In this document: in pieces, positions 16,211-25,554 of the stretch
Position numbering within the stretch: the stretch's first letter is position 1
How the letters are laid out: each line of letters opens with the position of its first letter
NCBI RefSeq assembly: GCF_900167945.1
Contig: NZ_FUZA01000001.1
Coordinates: forward strand, 1,612,001 to 1,676,000
Source of the DNA: Dyadobacter psychrophilus
Lineage (GTDB): Bacteria > Bacteroidota > Bacteroidia > Cytophagales > Spirosomataceae
Direction of reading: 5' to 3'
DNA length: 64,000 nt
The notes under the pieces: model-generated
What the model saw: only the letters and a program-made list of their open reading frames with translations
Told to the model about the DNA's origin: nothing
The model's database searches: none
Made by a program: the position numbers and the translations under genes

Positions 16211-17794
16211 TTAGTAACCCGGATTTTGCGTCATCAGCGGGTTGCCGTCAATTTCCCTTGCCGGAATGGGCCAGAGATAATCTTTTTGTGAAAATGTGCG
16301 GGTTTCTACATTTACCGCCTTCTTGGTTTTGGGATTAATCGCGCCTTCCACAACACCATTCATTACTTTTTCGGCAATCCTCCATCTTCTGATATCAAAA
16401 AGACGACTGCCTTCAAAAGCAAGCTCGACGCGCCGCTCGCGGCGGTAAAGCTCCCGGACTTTTTCCTCTGTATTATAAACGGCCACATTCACTTTGGGCA
16501 TTCCGGCTCGCAGGCGGATCTGGTCCAGATATTTGATCACGTCTGGATGTTTCCATTGCCCGCTTTCCACGAGCGCCTCCACGTACATGAGCAAAAGGTC
16601 GGCATAGCGATAAACGGCATAATCCAATGTCCCCCGTCCCCTACCCTTATCGGCCAGATCGACATATTTCCTTAACCAGAAACCCGTTTTTGAGGAATAA
16701 TTGGCTGCTAGGCGGTTGGGATTATTAGGAGAATCATCAAATGGGTCGAGGTTGCCGTAAAATGTTGACCCCGGGTAAGCAATGGTCGCTTCCATCCGCG
16801 GGTCCCGGTTATTTTTATAGTTTGGACTCAATTTATAAATGGCCGCGCTGTCTGGTCCAAGCTCTGCCAGCGTTTTACCCTGTTTGGTTTCATAAGTATT
16901 TACCAAAGCTGCGGTGGGATTAAGGCAGGCATTACCGCCCAAATATCCGGGCGCCGCTCTGTAAAAACTATCATCATTGCCGCCCTGACGAATAAAAATG
17001 CGCTCCTCATTCACTTGCGCTTCGTAATTAAAGATCGCTTGATATTTGGGATGTAACTTATACAGGTTCAGATCAATGACTTGCTTTGCTGCTGCAACGG
17101 CTTCGGGATAACGGCCACTGTTCAGAAATGCGACGGTTTTCATTGTGTAGCAAACTCCTTTTGTAATTCTGCGGATATCATTGATTGCGTAATTCAACGG
17201 CAGATCCTGGGCAGCGAGGTCGAGTTCGGAGACGATAAAATCGATGATCTCCTGCTTGGAATTTTTGGCCAGGTCGGTTTCCGTTGGCAGCACCACTTTT
17301 GTCACAATCGGGATTTCGCCGTAATATAGAAAAAGGTCTAAATGCAGCCATGCCCTTAATGCACGTGCTTCGGCAAAATATCTTTTTTTCAATTCGGGCC
17401 CTACCAACGCTTTTCCCGCAAATTCCAGAAAACGGTTGGCCCTGCGGATGGCTAAATAATTTTCTTCCCAAACGGGCTGGATCGCATCCCAACCTGTTCC
17501 GCGCATCTGCGAAGTGGCGTTACCCAATGCAATGATATTAACCTCCCCAAAAAAGTTGGCATACCACACCGCGTCGTCCGTCATGCCGTCGAAAGTGATA
17601 CGTGTATTTTTCTGGTAACGAAACTGCCCGCTCGGAACCTGGTCATAAATAATGTTCAAGGCCGTGTTGATCTCGCCTTCCGTATTCCAGAAATTTTCGT
17701 CGGTTGTGGCAGTAGGATGGTCTTTGGTCAAAAATTCGTCTGCGCATGAGCTCAGCAGTAAAAATGCCGGCAGCAGAAAAAATATCTTTTTCAT
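16211..17794 (-). CDS. SusD/RagB family nutrient-binding outer membrane lipoprotein
   Basis: The protein has 527 residues with a clear lipobox (L-L-S-S-C17) followed by A-D-E-F-L. The next segment (T-D-E-N-F-W-N-T-E-G-E-I-N-T-A-L-N) is the SusD N-terminal signature, and the end has the family's R-R-x-R-x-E-L-A-F-E-G-x-R and closing L-W-P-I-P-x-x-E-I-D-x-N-P motifs. SusD proteins cap the SusC transporter on the cell surface and present a glycan or other ligand to it. The gene follows susC by 9 bp, the standard order. The ligand cannot be read from sequence. Confidence 0.95.
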   Translation of the reverse strand: MKKIFFLLPAFLLLSSCADEFLTKDHPTATTDENFWNTEGEINTALNIIYDQVPSGQFRYQKNTRITFDGMTDDAVWYANFFGEVNIIALGNATSQMRGTGWDAIQPVWEENYLAIRRANRFLEFAGKALVGPELKKRYFAEARALRAWLHLDLFLYYGEIPIVTKVVLPTETDLAKNSKQEIIDFIVSELDLAAQDLPLNYAINDIRRITKGVCYTMKTVAFLNSGRYPEAVAAAKQVIDLNLYKLHPKYQAIFNYEAQVNEERIFIRQGGNDDSFYRAAPGYLGGNACLNPTAALVNTYETKQGKTLAELGPDSAAIYKLSPNYKNNRDPRMEATIAYPGSTFYGNLDPFDDSPNNPNRLAANYSSKTGFWLRKYVDLADKGRGRGTLDYAVYRYADLLLMYVEALVESGQWKHPDVIKYLDQIRLRAGMPKVNVAVYNTEEKVRELYRRERRVELAFEGSRLFDIRRWRIAEKVMNGVVEGAINPKTKKAVNVETRTFSQKDYLWPIPAREIDGNPLMTQNPGY

Positions 17795-17803
17795 GGTTCG
17801 ATC

Positions 17804-20800
17804 TTAAAATTTGATGTTTAAACCTAATGTGTACACTTTCATCATTGGGTAATTGTCTTCCTTCCCACGCGTTTCCGGATCGAAATACTTCATCTTGCTT
17901 AGCGTGATGGCATTTTGCGCATTTACAAAAACGCGGAGATTGCTGAGTCCCAGCTTCGCCACGGTTTTTGGTTCAAAATTGTAGCCGAGCTGCATATATT
18001 TCACTCTCAAAAAAGCTGCGTTCGTGAGCCAGTAATCTGCGGGAAGCGCATTATTGCCCGGTGCCGGGGATAATCTGGGAAACATCGCGTCCGGATTTTC
18101 GGGAGTCCAGTAATCTGTTTGATAGGTCATTGGCGTTCCGCCGTCAAAGTTGGAAGTAACATTCAAAACAGTCTGAAAACGGCCTTGCGCGTAGGCAAGA
18201 CTTTTGGTAAAACCATTCAGCTGCGTTTCAAACCCGAAGCGCTTGTATGTAAATGAAAGGTTTGCGAAGTAACTGCCCTGCGGATTCGGATTTCCCGCTA
18301 TCACCCGGTCTTCCTTATCAATGATTTTGTCCCCGTTTACATCAATGTATTTAATGTCACCGATTTGTTGCCCCGGAAGCAGAGGAATGCCCGAATCAAT
18401 GTCGCTTTGTTTGAGCAAGCCATCGGTTTTATATAAATAATAACTGCCGATAGGGCTTCCGATTTGCTGGATATCCGTAGTTCCGATGTACGGACCGCCG
18501 CGCAGGGAAAGGATTTTGTTCTGATAATTGGAATAACCCAAACTGGCGCTGAATTCCATGTCCTTATTGATCAGCGTAGCATAATTAACCATGAATTCCC
18601 AACCTTTATTAGAAACCGAACCCGAGTTGACCGGAAGCGAATTAACACCAGACGACAGCGACAGCGGCGGCGTGAGCAGAATGTCGTCCGTGACTTTGTG
18701 AAACCAGTCAATGGTGATTCCCAGGTTGTTGAAAAGCCTGATATCCGTTCCTATATCCAGCATTTTAACCGTTTCCCATGTAATTGAAGGGTTACCTATG
18801 GAAGTTTCATTTCCGTTTCCCCCATCGATCAGACTTTGATATCTGTATCGTTCTACATTACCATTATTACCCATCAAGCCATAAGAAGCTCGTAATTTGA
18901 AGCTGGTAAGGGGTTTAAAGTCTTTCAGAAAGCTTTCATTATGCACATTCCAGCCAACTGCAACAGAAGGAAATGTCCCCCATTTTTGTCCCGGCCCAAA
19001 CTTGGAAGAACCATCCGAGCGAACGGTGCTTTCCAATAAATATTTGTTATTAAAAACATAATTGAACTTGAAAAAATAAGAAGCAAGCGTGACCTGATCA
19101 AAATTGGACGGGTTATCGCCCTCCCGCGCCAGCCCGCCAATGGCGTAAATGAAATGCTTGCCGTAAGTTTGAGAAAATTCAAGGTTACCCGACAAATAAT
19201 TATAGGTGCTTCTGCCGACAGTGGACGTTTTGGAATTTCCATAAGTGAATACGAGATTACCCGTGTAATAGTCCAGGAAATTGTACGAATTCCGGTTGTC
19301 GAGATAACCATTTGAATTAACCCGATACAAATACTGGCCGCGCAACTTCAATTCAGGGGTGATTTGCCAGATCGGTTGGAAATTAATATTGATCTGATCG
19401 GCCTTATTCTGCGCATAACCTCCCTTTTCCAGTTCCGCCATCGGATTCATCATTTCGCCGAAATTGCCATATGCCTGATAACCATCGTCTTTCAGCGGAT
19501 ATTTCGGGACAATGTTGGGTGGTGTTGAGTAAATCAAATGCAGCGAATTCCCAAACCTGACCAGCTCCGAACGGTTTCTGCTCCGGTTTGCCACGAGGTC
19601 CAGCAACATGGATACATTCTTCGTGAGCGTGACACCCGTGTTGGCACGGAACGAAAAGCGCTCATAATCCCGCTTGGGTGTAAGCCCATCCTGAAAAAGA
19701 TAGTTACCGCTCACCGCAAAGCGGGCCAGCTCATTACCCCCTGAAATGCTTACTGAATGACTCTGAATGATCGGGTTTTTGTTCAGCATTAGGTCGGACC
19801 AGTTTGTGTTCGGATAACTGATCGGGTCCGTGCCTTCAATGGTTTTTTGAATGGTTGTTTCACTGTAAGGTTCCAGCCCGCCAATATTCGCGTAGGCCTC
19901 ATTGACCATCGTCATATACTTGGGCGCATCCACGAATGTGGGCAGATAAGTTGCGTTCTGGACGCCGCCGTATCCATCGTATGTAACCGAAAGCTTCCCG
20001 GGAATCCCTCTTTTTGTGGTAACCAAAATCACACCATTAGCCGCCCTGGCTCCGTAAATAGAGGCTGCTGCGGCATCTTTCAGGACGGTAATGCTCTCCA
20101 CGGTCGTCGGGTCTACGGAGTTAATGTCAAAAGGGACGCCGTCCACCAAAACCAGTGGCGAAGTGCCTCCTATGGTCGATATCCCACGGATCAGAATATT
20201 AGACCGGTCCTCTCCTGCCATCCCGCTACCTTGCATCACGGTTAAACCAGTTACCCCGCCTTGCAGTGCTTGCGAAAGTTGGGTAATGGGCTTGTTGGTA
20301 ACAGCAGCTTTTACGTCCAGCTTCCCAATCGCATTGGCCAGGTTCCTGGCTTTCTGCTCCGAGTAACCTGTAACCACCACTTCGTTCAATGCTGTCTCCT
20401 GCTGTTTGAGTGACACAACCATATTGCGCGTATTCTCGATCACGATTTGTTTTGTATCAAGACCAATGAATGTAAAAACGAGTGTTTCACCCCTGCTCAC
20501 CTCGATTTCATAATTCCCATTTGCGTCGGTTGTGACGCCGCGATCCGTATTCTTTACCTGAACCGTTACACCGGGAAGCGAAACCGGTGGCTCGCTGCTG
20601 TCAAAAACCTGGCCTTTGATCACAAAAGAGCTGTCAGCGCGGGCAGCGCGATTCGTAGGTTTAATGCTTGCTTCGGGTTTTGCCATTATCCTGGCGGAGC
20701 GTTTCAGTAAAATAGTTCGCTTGTTGGCAACTTCAAACGCTACACCTAATGGTCCGAAAATATCTTTGAGCACTTGCTCTAACCGCTGATGCTGGCTGTT

Positions 20801-21058
20801 GTAGGAAACTTTACGATCCGCCTGGATCACTTCGGGGCTGTAAACAAACCGGACTTTGGACTTATTGCCAATCTGTTCAATCACTTTTTCTATCTCCTGA
20901 TTGCTAACCGTCAAGTCTATACGTTTATCCAGCAGTTCCTGTGCCCGAAGGTCATTGGCAGCTGCAACGCTGATAAACAGCACGGAAATATACAATTGCA
21001 ATACGGTAATCCTTATAAGTTTGCGTAGAACCAAACACGTTTGTCGACGTTTTTGCAT
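17804..21058 (-). CDS. SusC-type TonB-dependent outer membrane transporter with STN signalling domain
   Basis: The protein has 1084 residues. After the signal region (to about residue 40) there is an STN domain (about 47-118), a carboxypeptidase-like beta-sandwich (about 147-218), a TonB-dependent plug from about 230 (E-V-V-V-T-G-Y, then L-Q-G-G-V-T-G-L), and a 22-strand-type barrel ending in Phe. SusC imports the ligand bound by SusD using TonB energy. The STN domain typically contacts a FecR anti-sigma factor in the periplasm. A fecR gene and an ECF sigma gene lie directly upstream on the same strand, so the operon is probably induced by its own substrate through trans-envelope signalling. 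Confidence 0.95.
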   Translation of the reverse strand: MQKRRQTCLVLRKLIRITVLQLYISVLFISVAAANDLRAQELLDKRIDLTVSNQEIEKVIEQIGNKSKVRFVYSPEVIQADRKVSYNSQHQRLEQVLKDIFGPLGVAFEVANKRTILLKRSARIMAKPEASIKPTNRAARADSSFVIKGQVFDSSEPPVSLPGVTVQVKNTDRGVTTDANGNYEIEVSRGETLVFTFIGLDTKQIVIENTRNMVVSLKQQETALNEVVVTGYSEQKARNLANAIGKLDVKAAVTNKPITQLSQALQGGVTGLTVMQGSGMAGEDRSNILIRGISTIGGTSPLVLVDGVPFDINSVDPTTVESITVLKDAAAASIYGARAANGVILVTTKRGIPGKLSVTYDGYGGVQNATYLPTFVDAPKYMTMVNEAYANIGGLEPYSETTIQKTIEGTDPISYPNTNWSDLMLNKNPIIQSHSVSISGGNELARFAVSGNYLFQDGLTPKRDYERFSFRANTGVTLTKNVSMLLDLVANRSRNRSELVRFGNSLHLIYSTPPNIVPKYPLKDDGYQAYGNFGEMMNPMAELEKGGYAQNKADQININFQPIWQITPELKLRGQYLYRVNSNGYLDNRNSYNFLDYYTGNLVFTYGNSKTSTVGRSTYNYLSGNLEFSQTYGKHFIYAIGGLAREGDNPSNFDQVTLASYFFKFNYVFNNKYLLESTVRSDGSSKFGPGQKWGTFPSVAVGWNVHNESFLKDFKPLTSFKLRASYGLMGNNGNVERYRYQSLIDGGNGNETSIGNPSITWETVKMLDIGTDIRLFNNLGITIDWFHKVTDDILLTPPLSLSSGVNSLPVNSGSVSNKGWEFMVNYATLINKDMEFSASLGYSNYQNKILSLRGGPYIGTTDIQQIGSPIGSYYLYKTDGLLKQSDIDSGIPLLPGQQIGDIKYIDVNGDKIIDKEDRVIAGNPNPQGSYFANLSFTYKRFGFETQLNGFTKSLAYAQGRFQTVLNVTSNFDGGTPMTYQTDYWTPENPDAMFPRLSPAPGNNALPADYWLTNAAFLRVKYMQLGYNFEPKTVAKLGLSNLRVFVNAQNAITLSKMKYFDPETRGKEDNYPMMKVYTLGLNIKF

Positions 21059-21172
21059 AGTTTTGTTTTAGGTTATGTGATTTAGAGTTACAAACCACTC
21101 CTCAGCTATCTTTCTAGTTAAACCTGGTTCGCGAGACCGGGTTCGAAGACCGCGCCGGAGCTATTCAATCTG

Positions 21173-21199
21173 GCCGGTAATGCTGCAAACATTGCCGGC
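21173..21199. repeat. Hairpin in the fecR-susC intergenic region
   Basis: GCCGGTAATG (21173-21182) pairs with CATTGCCGGC (21190-21199) with one wobble and a 7-base loop. It lies between the fecR stop and the susC start, in a 207-bp gap. There is no T-run after it on the minus strand. It may be an attenuator or processing site. Confidence 0.4.
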
Positions 21200-21265
21200 T
21201 ATTTATAGGCAAATCTTCTCCCATAGGCACTCTTTATTTGATTAAGTGGGTTATCAACATATCTT

Positions 21266-22351
21266 TTAGTTCTTGCAGCCATTGGAATAAATGGATACCT
21301 GGCTGTCTTTCAGTTCATATCTGGCATTGACAACCGCACTAAGCATTGCGAGCTTTTCAAAGATCGGCTCGTCGCCTAGCTGGGCCGTAATGCTGCAATC
21401 GGAAATTTTTGACGCATCAAATTTGAATGTTACACCATACGCTTCTTCCAAAGCCTTGAAAACATCTTTTAATGGTGTTCTTTTGAAAACGAAATCTGCG
21501 GATTCAATGGAAAGGTCAAGCAAAACAGCGTTTTTAACATTACGTGTTTTCAAATCCTGCCCTTTCTTTTGCATGATTACCAGTTGATTAGGGTTCAAAT
21601 GCAGTGATTTACCTTTTGCACCATTCCCGATTTTTCCATTAGAAGTAGAAACTTCCACCTGACCTGTCTTCACCACCAGCCGCACGGCCTCGTCGGATTC
21701 ATTGGCCTGAATGCTGAAACTGGTTCCGGTTACCTTGGTAATCATATTGCCAGTGTGCACGTAGAATGGCTGGTCCTGGTTTTTTTCAACTTCAAAAAAA
21801 ACTTCCCCAAGCATATAAACCTCACGCTTCGTTTCATTGAACTGATTGGGATAAGCAATGCGCGCGTCCTTTTTCAGGATCACGGAACTTCCGTCTGGCA
21901 GGCTCACCATTTTTATGTGATCCGTCGTGTTAACGACTTCTGTAATTTCCCGCCGGTCCAGGCTCGCGATCGTCGTATAATAAGGCTCCTGCGAACCGCT
22001 GAATTTGTGCCAGTTCAGTTTGACCAGGCCGATTCCAATCGTCAGGAACAGCACGGCCGCAACCCGGAGCCACTTCCCTTTCCACCAGGGAATTTTGTAT
22101 TCCGGTATTTCTTCCGGAATGGCGGCCAGAATTTCAGCAACCCTGGATTTCAGTTCAACCTCAGGAATGTTATCGAGCTCACCGCGGACCGATAACAGGA
22201 TCACTTTGGCCTGAGTGATGTTAGTTGCCTGTTGCGGCGTATCCCTCAGGAACTGCTGCCAGAATTCGTCCGCTTCCTGATTATAAACCCATTTTTGAAA
22301 GGCAATGTCTTCCAGCCAGTCCTTGATTTCAAATCCGGTATAATTTTTCAT
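21266..22351 (-). CDS. FecR-family anti-sigma factor
   Basis: The protein has 361 residues. The cytoplasmic N-terminal 95 residues bind the sigma factor; one membrane segment (about 95-111, V-A-A-V-L-F-L-T-I-G-I-G-L-V) follows. Then comes the periplasmic FecR domain (S-L-P-D-G-S-S-V-I-L, G-E-V-F-F-E-V, and T-x-V-x-G-T-S-F) and a DUF4974-type C-terminal domain that resembles STN (A-D-F-V-F-K-R-T-P-L-K-D-V-F). In this family the periplasmic part senses the SusC STN domain and controls the cognate ECF sigma factor. The gene lies between the ECF sigma gene (93 bp) and susC (207 bp). Confidence 0.92.
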   Translation of the reverse strand: MKNYTGFEIKDWLEDIAFQKWVYNQEADEFWQQFLRDTPQQATNITQAKVILLSVRGELDNIPEVELKSRVAEILAAIPEEIPEYKIPWWKGKWLRVAAVLFLTIGIGLVKLNWHKFSGSQEPYYTTIASLDRREITEVVNTTDHIKMVSLPDGSSVILKKDARIAYPNQFNETKREVYMLGEVFFEVEKNQDQPFYVHTGNMITKVTGTSFSIQANESDEAVRLVVKTGQVEVSTSNGKIGNGAKGKSLHLNPNQLVIMQKKGQDLKTRNVKNAVLLDLSIESADFVFKRTPLKDVFKALEEAYGVTFKFDASKISDCSITAQLGDEPIFEKLAMLSAVVNARYELKDSQVSIYSNGCKN

Positions 22352-22444
22352 GGGATGCCGTTTTTATTTACTTCTGATACGATGAGTATCCCGGAAGTGA
22401 ATAGTACCCACGAAACATTAAAAAAATTTAATTTTTAATGCTAA

Positions 22445-23065
22445 TTATTCAAAATGAAGTATAGAAAGGATTATCGCAACATATTGCCAGTAATCCCGAA
22501 GTTTTTGGATGCCGTGTTGCAGATAGTTGGCAACGGCCTGCCTTTGCAAACCCATTACTGTGGCGATCTCCTCGTAAGAAAGGTTCTCATAATAACGCAG
22601 ATACAGCGCTTCCCGCTGGCGCTTCGGAAGCGAATCAATAGCCTTTTTGAGGCGGTGACTCGTAAGTTGCTCGGTTTCGTTAATGATCCAATCGGATTCC
22701 GGGTATACTTCATCCAGTGGTTCGTGGCCCGGATCGCTTGCATCGAGGAATTTAGCCTGCTTTTTAACGCTCCTCAGCAAGTTGTTCCGCAATGATTGGA
22801 AAAGATAGGGTTTAATGGAAGTGATCCGCAAAAGTGACTCGCGCTTCTCCCAAAGTTCCAGGAACAGATCCTGAAGGCAGTCCTTTATCAGGTCGCGGTC
22901 GGATGTGAAACGCGTTCCATAATGGTGTAATGCTACATAATAGCTTTCTGTTACTTCCCCAAATGCATGCTTGTCACCTGCGCAAAATTGCTGCCATCGG
23001 GTGGTTAAATATGCGTCATGTAGATTGTCGGAGTGATGCACAGGAGTGTAGATTTTACTAGCCAA
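22445..23065 (-). CDS. ECF-type RNA polymerase sigma-70 factor
   Basis: The protein has about 206 residues. Region 2 is visible as D-L-I-K-D-C-L-Q-D-L-F-L-E-L-W-E, and region 4 as L-P-K-R-Q-R-E-A-L-Y-L-R-Y-Y-E, L-S-Y-E-E-I-A and the recognition helix Q-A-V-A-N-Y-L. It should direct RNA polymerase to the susCD promoter when released by FecR. No ATG is available near the N-terminus: the frame begins after a stop at 23072-23074, so translation must start at TTG 23065 or GTG 23041. The C-terminus ends in a hydrophobic stretch (V-A-I-I-L-S-I-L-H-F) seen in some Bacteroidota ECF factors. Confidence 0.9.
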   Translation of the reverse strand: MASKIYTPVHHSDNLHDAYLTTRWQQFCAGDKHAFGEVTESYYVALHHYGTRFTSDRDLIKDCLQDLFLELWEKRESLLRITSIKPYLFQSLRNNLLRSVKKQAKFLDASDPGHEPLDEVYPESDWIINETEQLTSHRLKKAIDSLPKRQREALYLRYYENLSYEEIATVMGLQRQAVANYLQHGIQKLRDYWQYVAIILSILHFE

Positions 23066-23160
23066 ACGCGTTTAAACTTCAATACATCCAATTAAATCTT
23101 ACTTTTAGAATGTAAATATGTTTAATCCCGCTGCGCCAACTATCCTGCGCTGTCATGCTT

Positions 23161-24408
23161 CTACTGAAACGCAGCCGCAATGTTGTCCAGACTTACGCCC
23201 AGAACGCTCTGCGAAATCGCCCCAAGTGTTTCCTTACTTCCTTCAAAATGATATGTCCGCTGGCGGTGTGTCAGCGTTTCGCCTTCTTTTAATGCTTTGG
23301 CTGGCGAGTTGGATTCGAGTTCGTAAAATGGCCCCATTTGGGAGCCGTCGGCCAGCTTACCATCATTATAAGCATTGAAAGCATCGCCGTCATAAGGGTC
23401 TTTGTGAATTTCCCAGGTGGATTTAAGATACTTTTCTTCTGCTTTGAGATCATACTGAATGATGGTCAGAATGCCTTTTTCGGCATCGTAACTTCCTGCA
23501 ACATTGCGCGCCGACCTAGGCGCAATGCCTATTTTACTCCTGAATTTCCCGTCGGCTCTGAGGTAAACGGCCGAGTCTTTCACTGCAATGCGGTCAGAAG
23601 GGATTTTGCCAAAATAGTCGTCGGTCAGCAAAGGTTTTTTGGATAATCGCGTCGAAAACGGCGCGACGATCACCGTTTTTTCAGTCGGCTGAAACATGCC
23701 TAAAAGCCATATCCCAAGCATTCCCGTTTCAGCTTTCCAGTCGGTATCCTTATTAGTCAGTGAATTAATTGATTCATATGCGACGGATTTGCAGCCTTCC
23801 AGGGATGCAACGTTCAGTTCCGACATGATCGCAGCTTTGTCCAGCATGGAAATTTTGCGGTTTATTTCTACCACAAAAACTGTCCCACTGTAATTTTCGA
23901 TGATCGCATTTGCACGGAAACTAACCGATGAGCTGTCCGATTCTACGGCCTGGTAAGTGACCGTATCAATGATCGCAGGCGTTTGCCAGTTGGCGAAATC
24001 GAATGTTTGCCCTTTTTTGAAATAAACAGAAAACTGCCCTCCTTCCGGTGAAAGCCAGAAGCGTTCCTCTCCGCCAAAAGCATTGATATGCGGCTGATTT
24101 ACACCACTTTCGATCAGATTATAATTGATCCAGCCGTAACTGTTTCCTTTCGTGCCACTTGCCGTGCTGGTCATTACGCGTCCCTGATATTCGGGAACGA
24201 TAATGGCTTGTGCATCCGCATTATCCGGCGCTTGCAGGGTCAATGCATTGTTATACTTTTTCAAAAAAGCTACATCATAACCGAATGTGCCTTTTGCATC
24301 ATTATTTGTTTGCTCCAATGTTTCTTGATTGCTTTGGTTATTGCTCCGGCAAGCATTCATTGCAAAAACCGCCAGAATCAGTAAGGAAACGGAAAGATGT
24401 TTTTGCAT
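23161..24408 (-). CDS. DUF6786-like lipoprotein, possible mutarotase fold
   Basis: The protein has 415 residues with a lipoprotein signal (F-A-M-N-A-C20) followed by polar Asn/Gln. The body has G-G-E-E-R-F-W-L-S-P-E-G-G-Q-F-S-V-Y-F, which I associate with DUF6786; this family recall is from memory and not checked. The pattern of aromatic beta-strands and a conserved E-R-F-W-L resembles the galactose-mutarotase fold. It lies 16 bp after rhaT in the same direction, so a role with the imported sugar is plausible but unproven. No catalytic residues can be assigned with certainty. Confidence 0.6.
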   Translation of the reverse strand: MQKHLSVSLLILAVFAMNACRSNNQSNQETLEQTNNDAKGTFGYDVAFLKKYNNALTLQAPDNADAQAIIVPEYQGRVMTSTASGTKGNSYGWINYNLIESGVNQPHINAFGGEERFWLSPEGGQFSVYFKKGQTFDFANWQTPAIIDTVTYQAVESDSSSVSFRANAIIENYSGTVFVVEINRKISMLDKAAIMSELNVASLEGCKSVAYESINSLTNKDTDWKAETGMLGIWLLGMFQPTEKTVIVAPFSTRLSKKPLLTDDYFGKIPSDRIAVKDSAVYLRADGKFRSKIGIAPRSARNVAGSYDAEKGILTIIQYDLKAEEKYLKSTWEIHKDPYDGDAFNAYNDGKLADGSQMGPFYELESNSPAKALKEGETLTHRQRTYHFEGSKETLGAISQSVLGVSLDNIAAAFQ

Positions 24409-24424
24409 GACAAAACCTCTAAAA

Positions 24425-25507
24425 CTACTCCCTCAAATAGTTACCATAACCAACTATCAGCACAGACAACACAATCACCAAAATGCCTGAAATGATCGTC
24501 GTAAGGGTCTTTTTACTGATCCCTTTCCATTCTTTCAGGATCAACCCCCATGAATTGGCGACCAATATGATGAACGCCATGTGCAGGATCCACGAACTTG
24601 GACCATTGCCCAGCTTGCTTTCGCCCATGCCGTAAAAGAAGAATTGCAGGAACCAGGTTGTGCCGGCGAGTGCTGAGAAAATGTAATTGGATAGCAACGG
24701 CGTGCGCGAATCGGTGTAGTTGCCGAATGTTTTGTTACGCGCATTCAGAAGCATACACCATATAAAATTGGTGGTAAGCCCGCCCAAAAGGATCACGACA
24801 TAAGTCACATTGTTTTGGAATAAAAACTCTCCCTGATCCGGGTTCAGCGCTTTCCAGGCTGCATTGGCTTCTTCGGCCATCACCTTGCCTGCATCAATCC
24901 CGAACGCAAAACAAGCGCTTAACACACCGGAAATGATAGAAACCGTCAACCCAAGGCCGATTTTGAATTCCGTTTTATCATCGGCAATGTATCCCGACTT
25001 TTTGAGGTCCTTATCCTTCATCGCACCCGCTTTTCCACAAATGATAATGCCGATCACGCAGACGAGCAGGCCGAGTAAGACCATCTGGCCCCAGCTGTTT
25101 GTAAACAAATCAGAGATCGTGTCTTTGCCGGGCCGTGGTGAAAACTGATAATAAACCGAAGGGATTAATGCGCCGAAAACGGAGCAAAGCCCAAGAATGA
25201 TGGAACTTCCGAGCGAGACGCCGAGATAACGGACCCCTAATCCGTAGGTTAGCCCGCCTATGCCCCATAAAACGCCAAAAATGTAGGTTATCAATAAAAT
25301 GCCTCCGTCTGTGGCGGCAATAATGTCGGTGAAACCGGGAATCGTCAGGAATGCTGCCAGCGGCGGAACGATAAGCCAGGAAAACAGCCCGCCAACGATC
25401 CAATAGGATTCCCAGGCCCAGCCTTTGACTTGTTTATATGGAATGTAAAAACTGCCGGAAGCAAAACCGCCAATAAAATGGAAAATTACGCCAAGAAGAG
25501 CTTGCAT
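24425..25507 (-). CDS. rhaT: L-rhamnose/proton symporter RhaT
   Basis: The protein has 360 residues and about ten membrane helices, in the length range of the E. coli protein (344). The opening G-x-x-F-H-F-I-G-G-F-A-S-G-S-F-Y-I-P-Y-K and the segment G-I-G-G-L-T-Y-G-L-G-V-R-Y-L-G-V-S-L-G are characteristic of RhaT. It moves L-rhamnose or a similar deoxy/keto sugar across the inner membrane with protons. No rhamnose catabolic genes (rhaA, rhaB, rhaD) are in the window, so the true substrate may differ. The gene follows the FG-GAP/T9SS gene by 47 bp and precedes the DUF6786-like gene by 16 bp. Confidence 0.88.
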   Translation of the reverse strand: MQALLGVIFHFIGGFASGSFYIPYKQVKGWAWESYWIVGGLFSWLIVPPLAAFLTIPGFTDIIAATDGGILLITYIFGVLWGIGGLTYGLGVRYLGVSLGSSIILGLCSVFGALIPSVYYQFSPRPGKDTISDLFTNSWGQMVLLGLLVCVIGIIICGKAGAMKDKDLKKSGYIADDKTEFKIGLGLTVSIISGVLSACFAFGIDAGKVMAEEANAAWKALNPDQGEFLFQNNVTYVVILLGGLTTNFIWCMLLNARNKTFGNYTDSRTPLLSNYIFSALAGTTWFLQFFFYGMGESKLGNGPSSWILHMAFIILVANSWGLILKEWKGISKKTLTTIISGILVIVLSVLIVGYGNYLRE

Positions 25508-25554
25508 GAAAATGAATTTTATCTTGTAAGAGCTTTTCTGCGGCTATCTACTTG

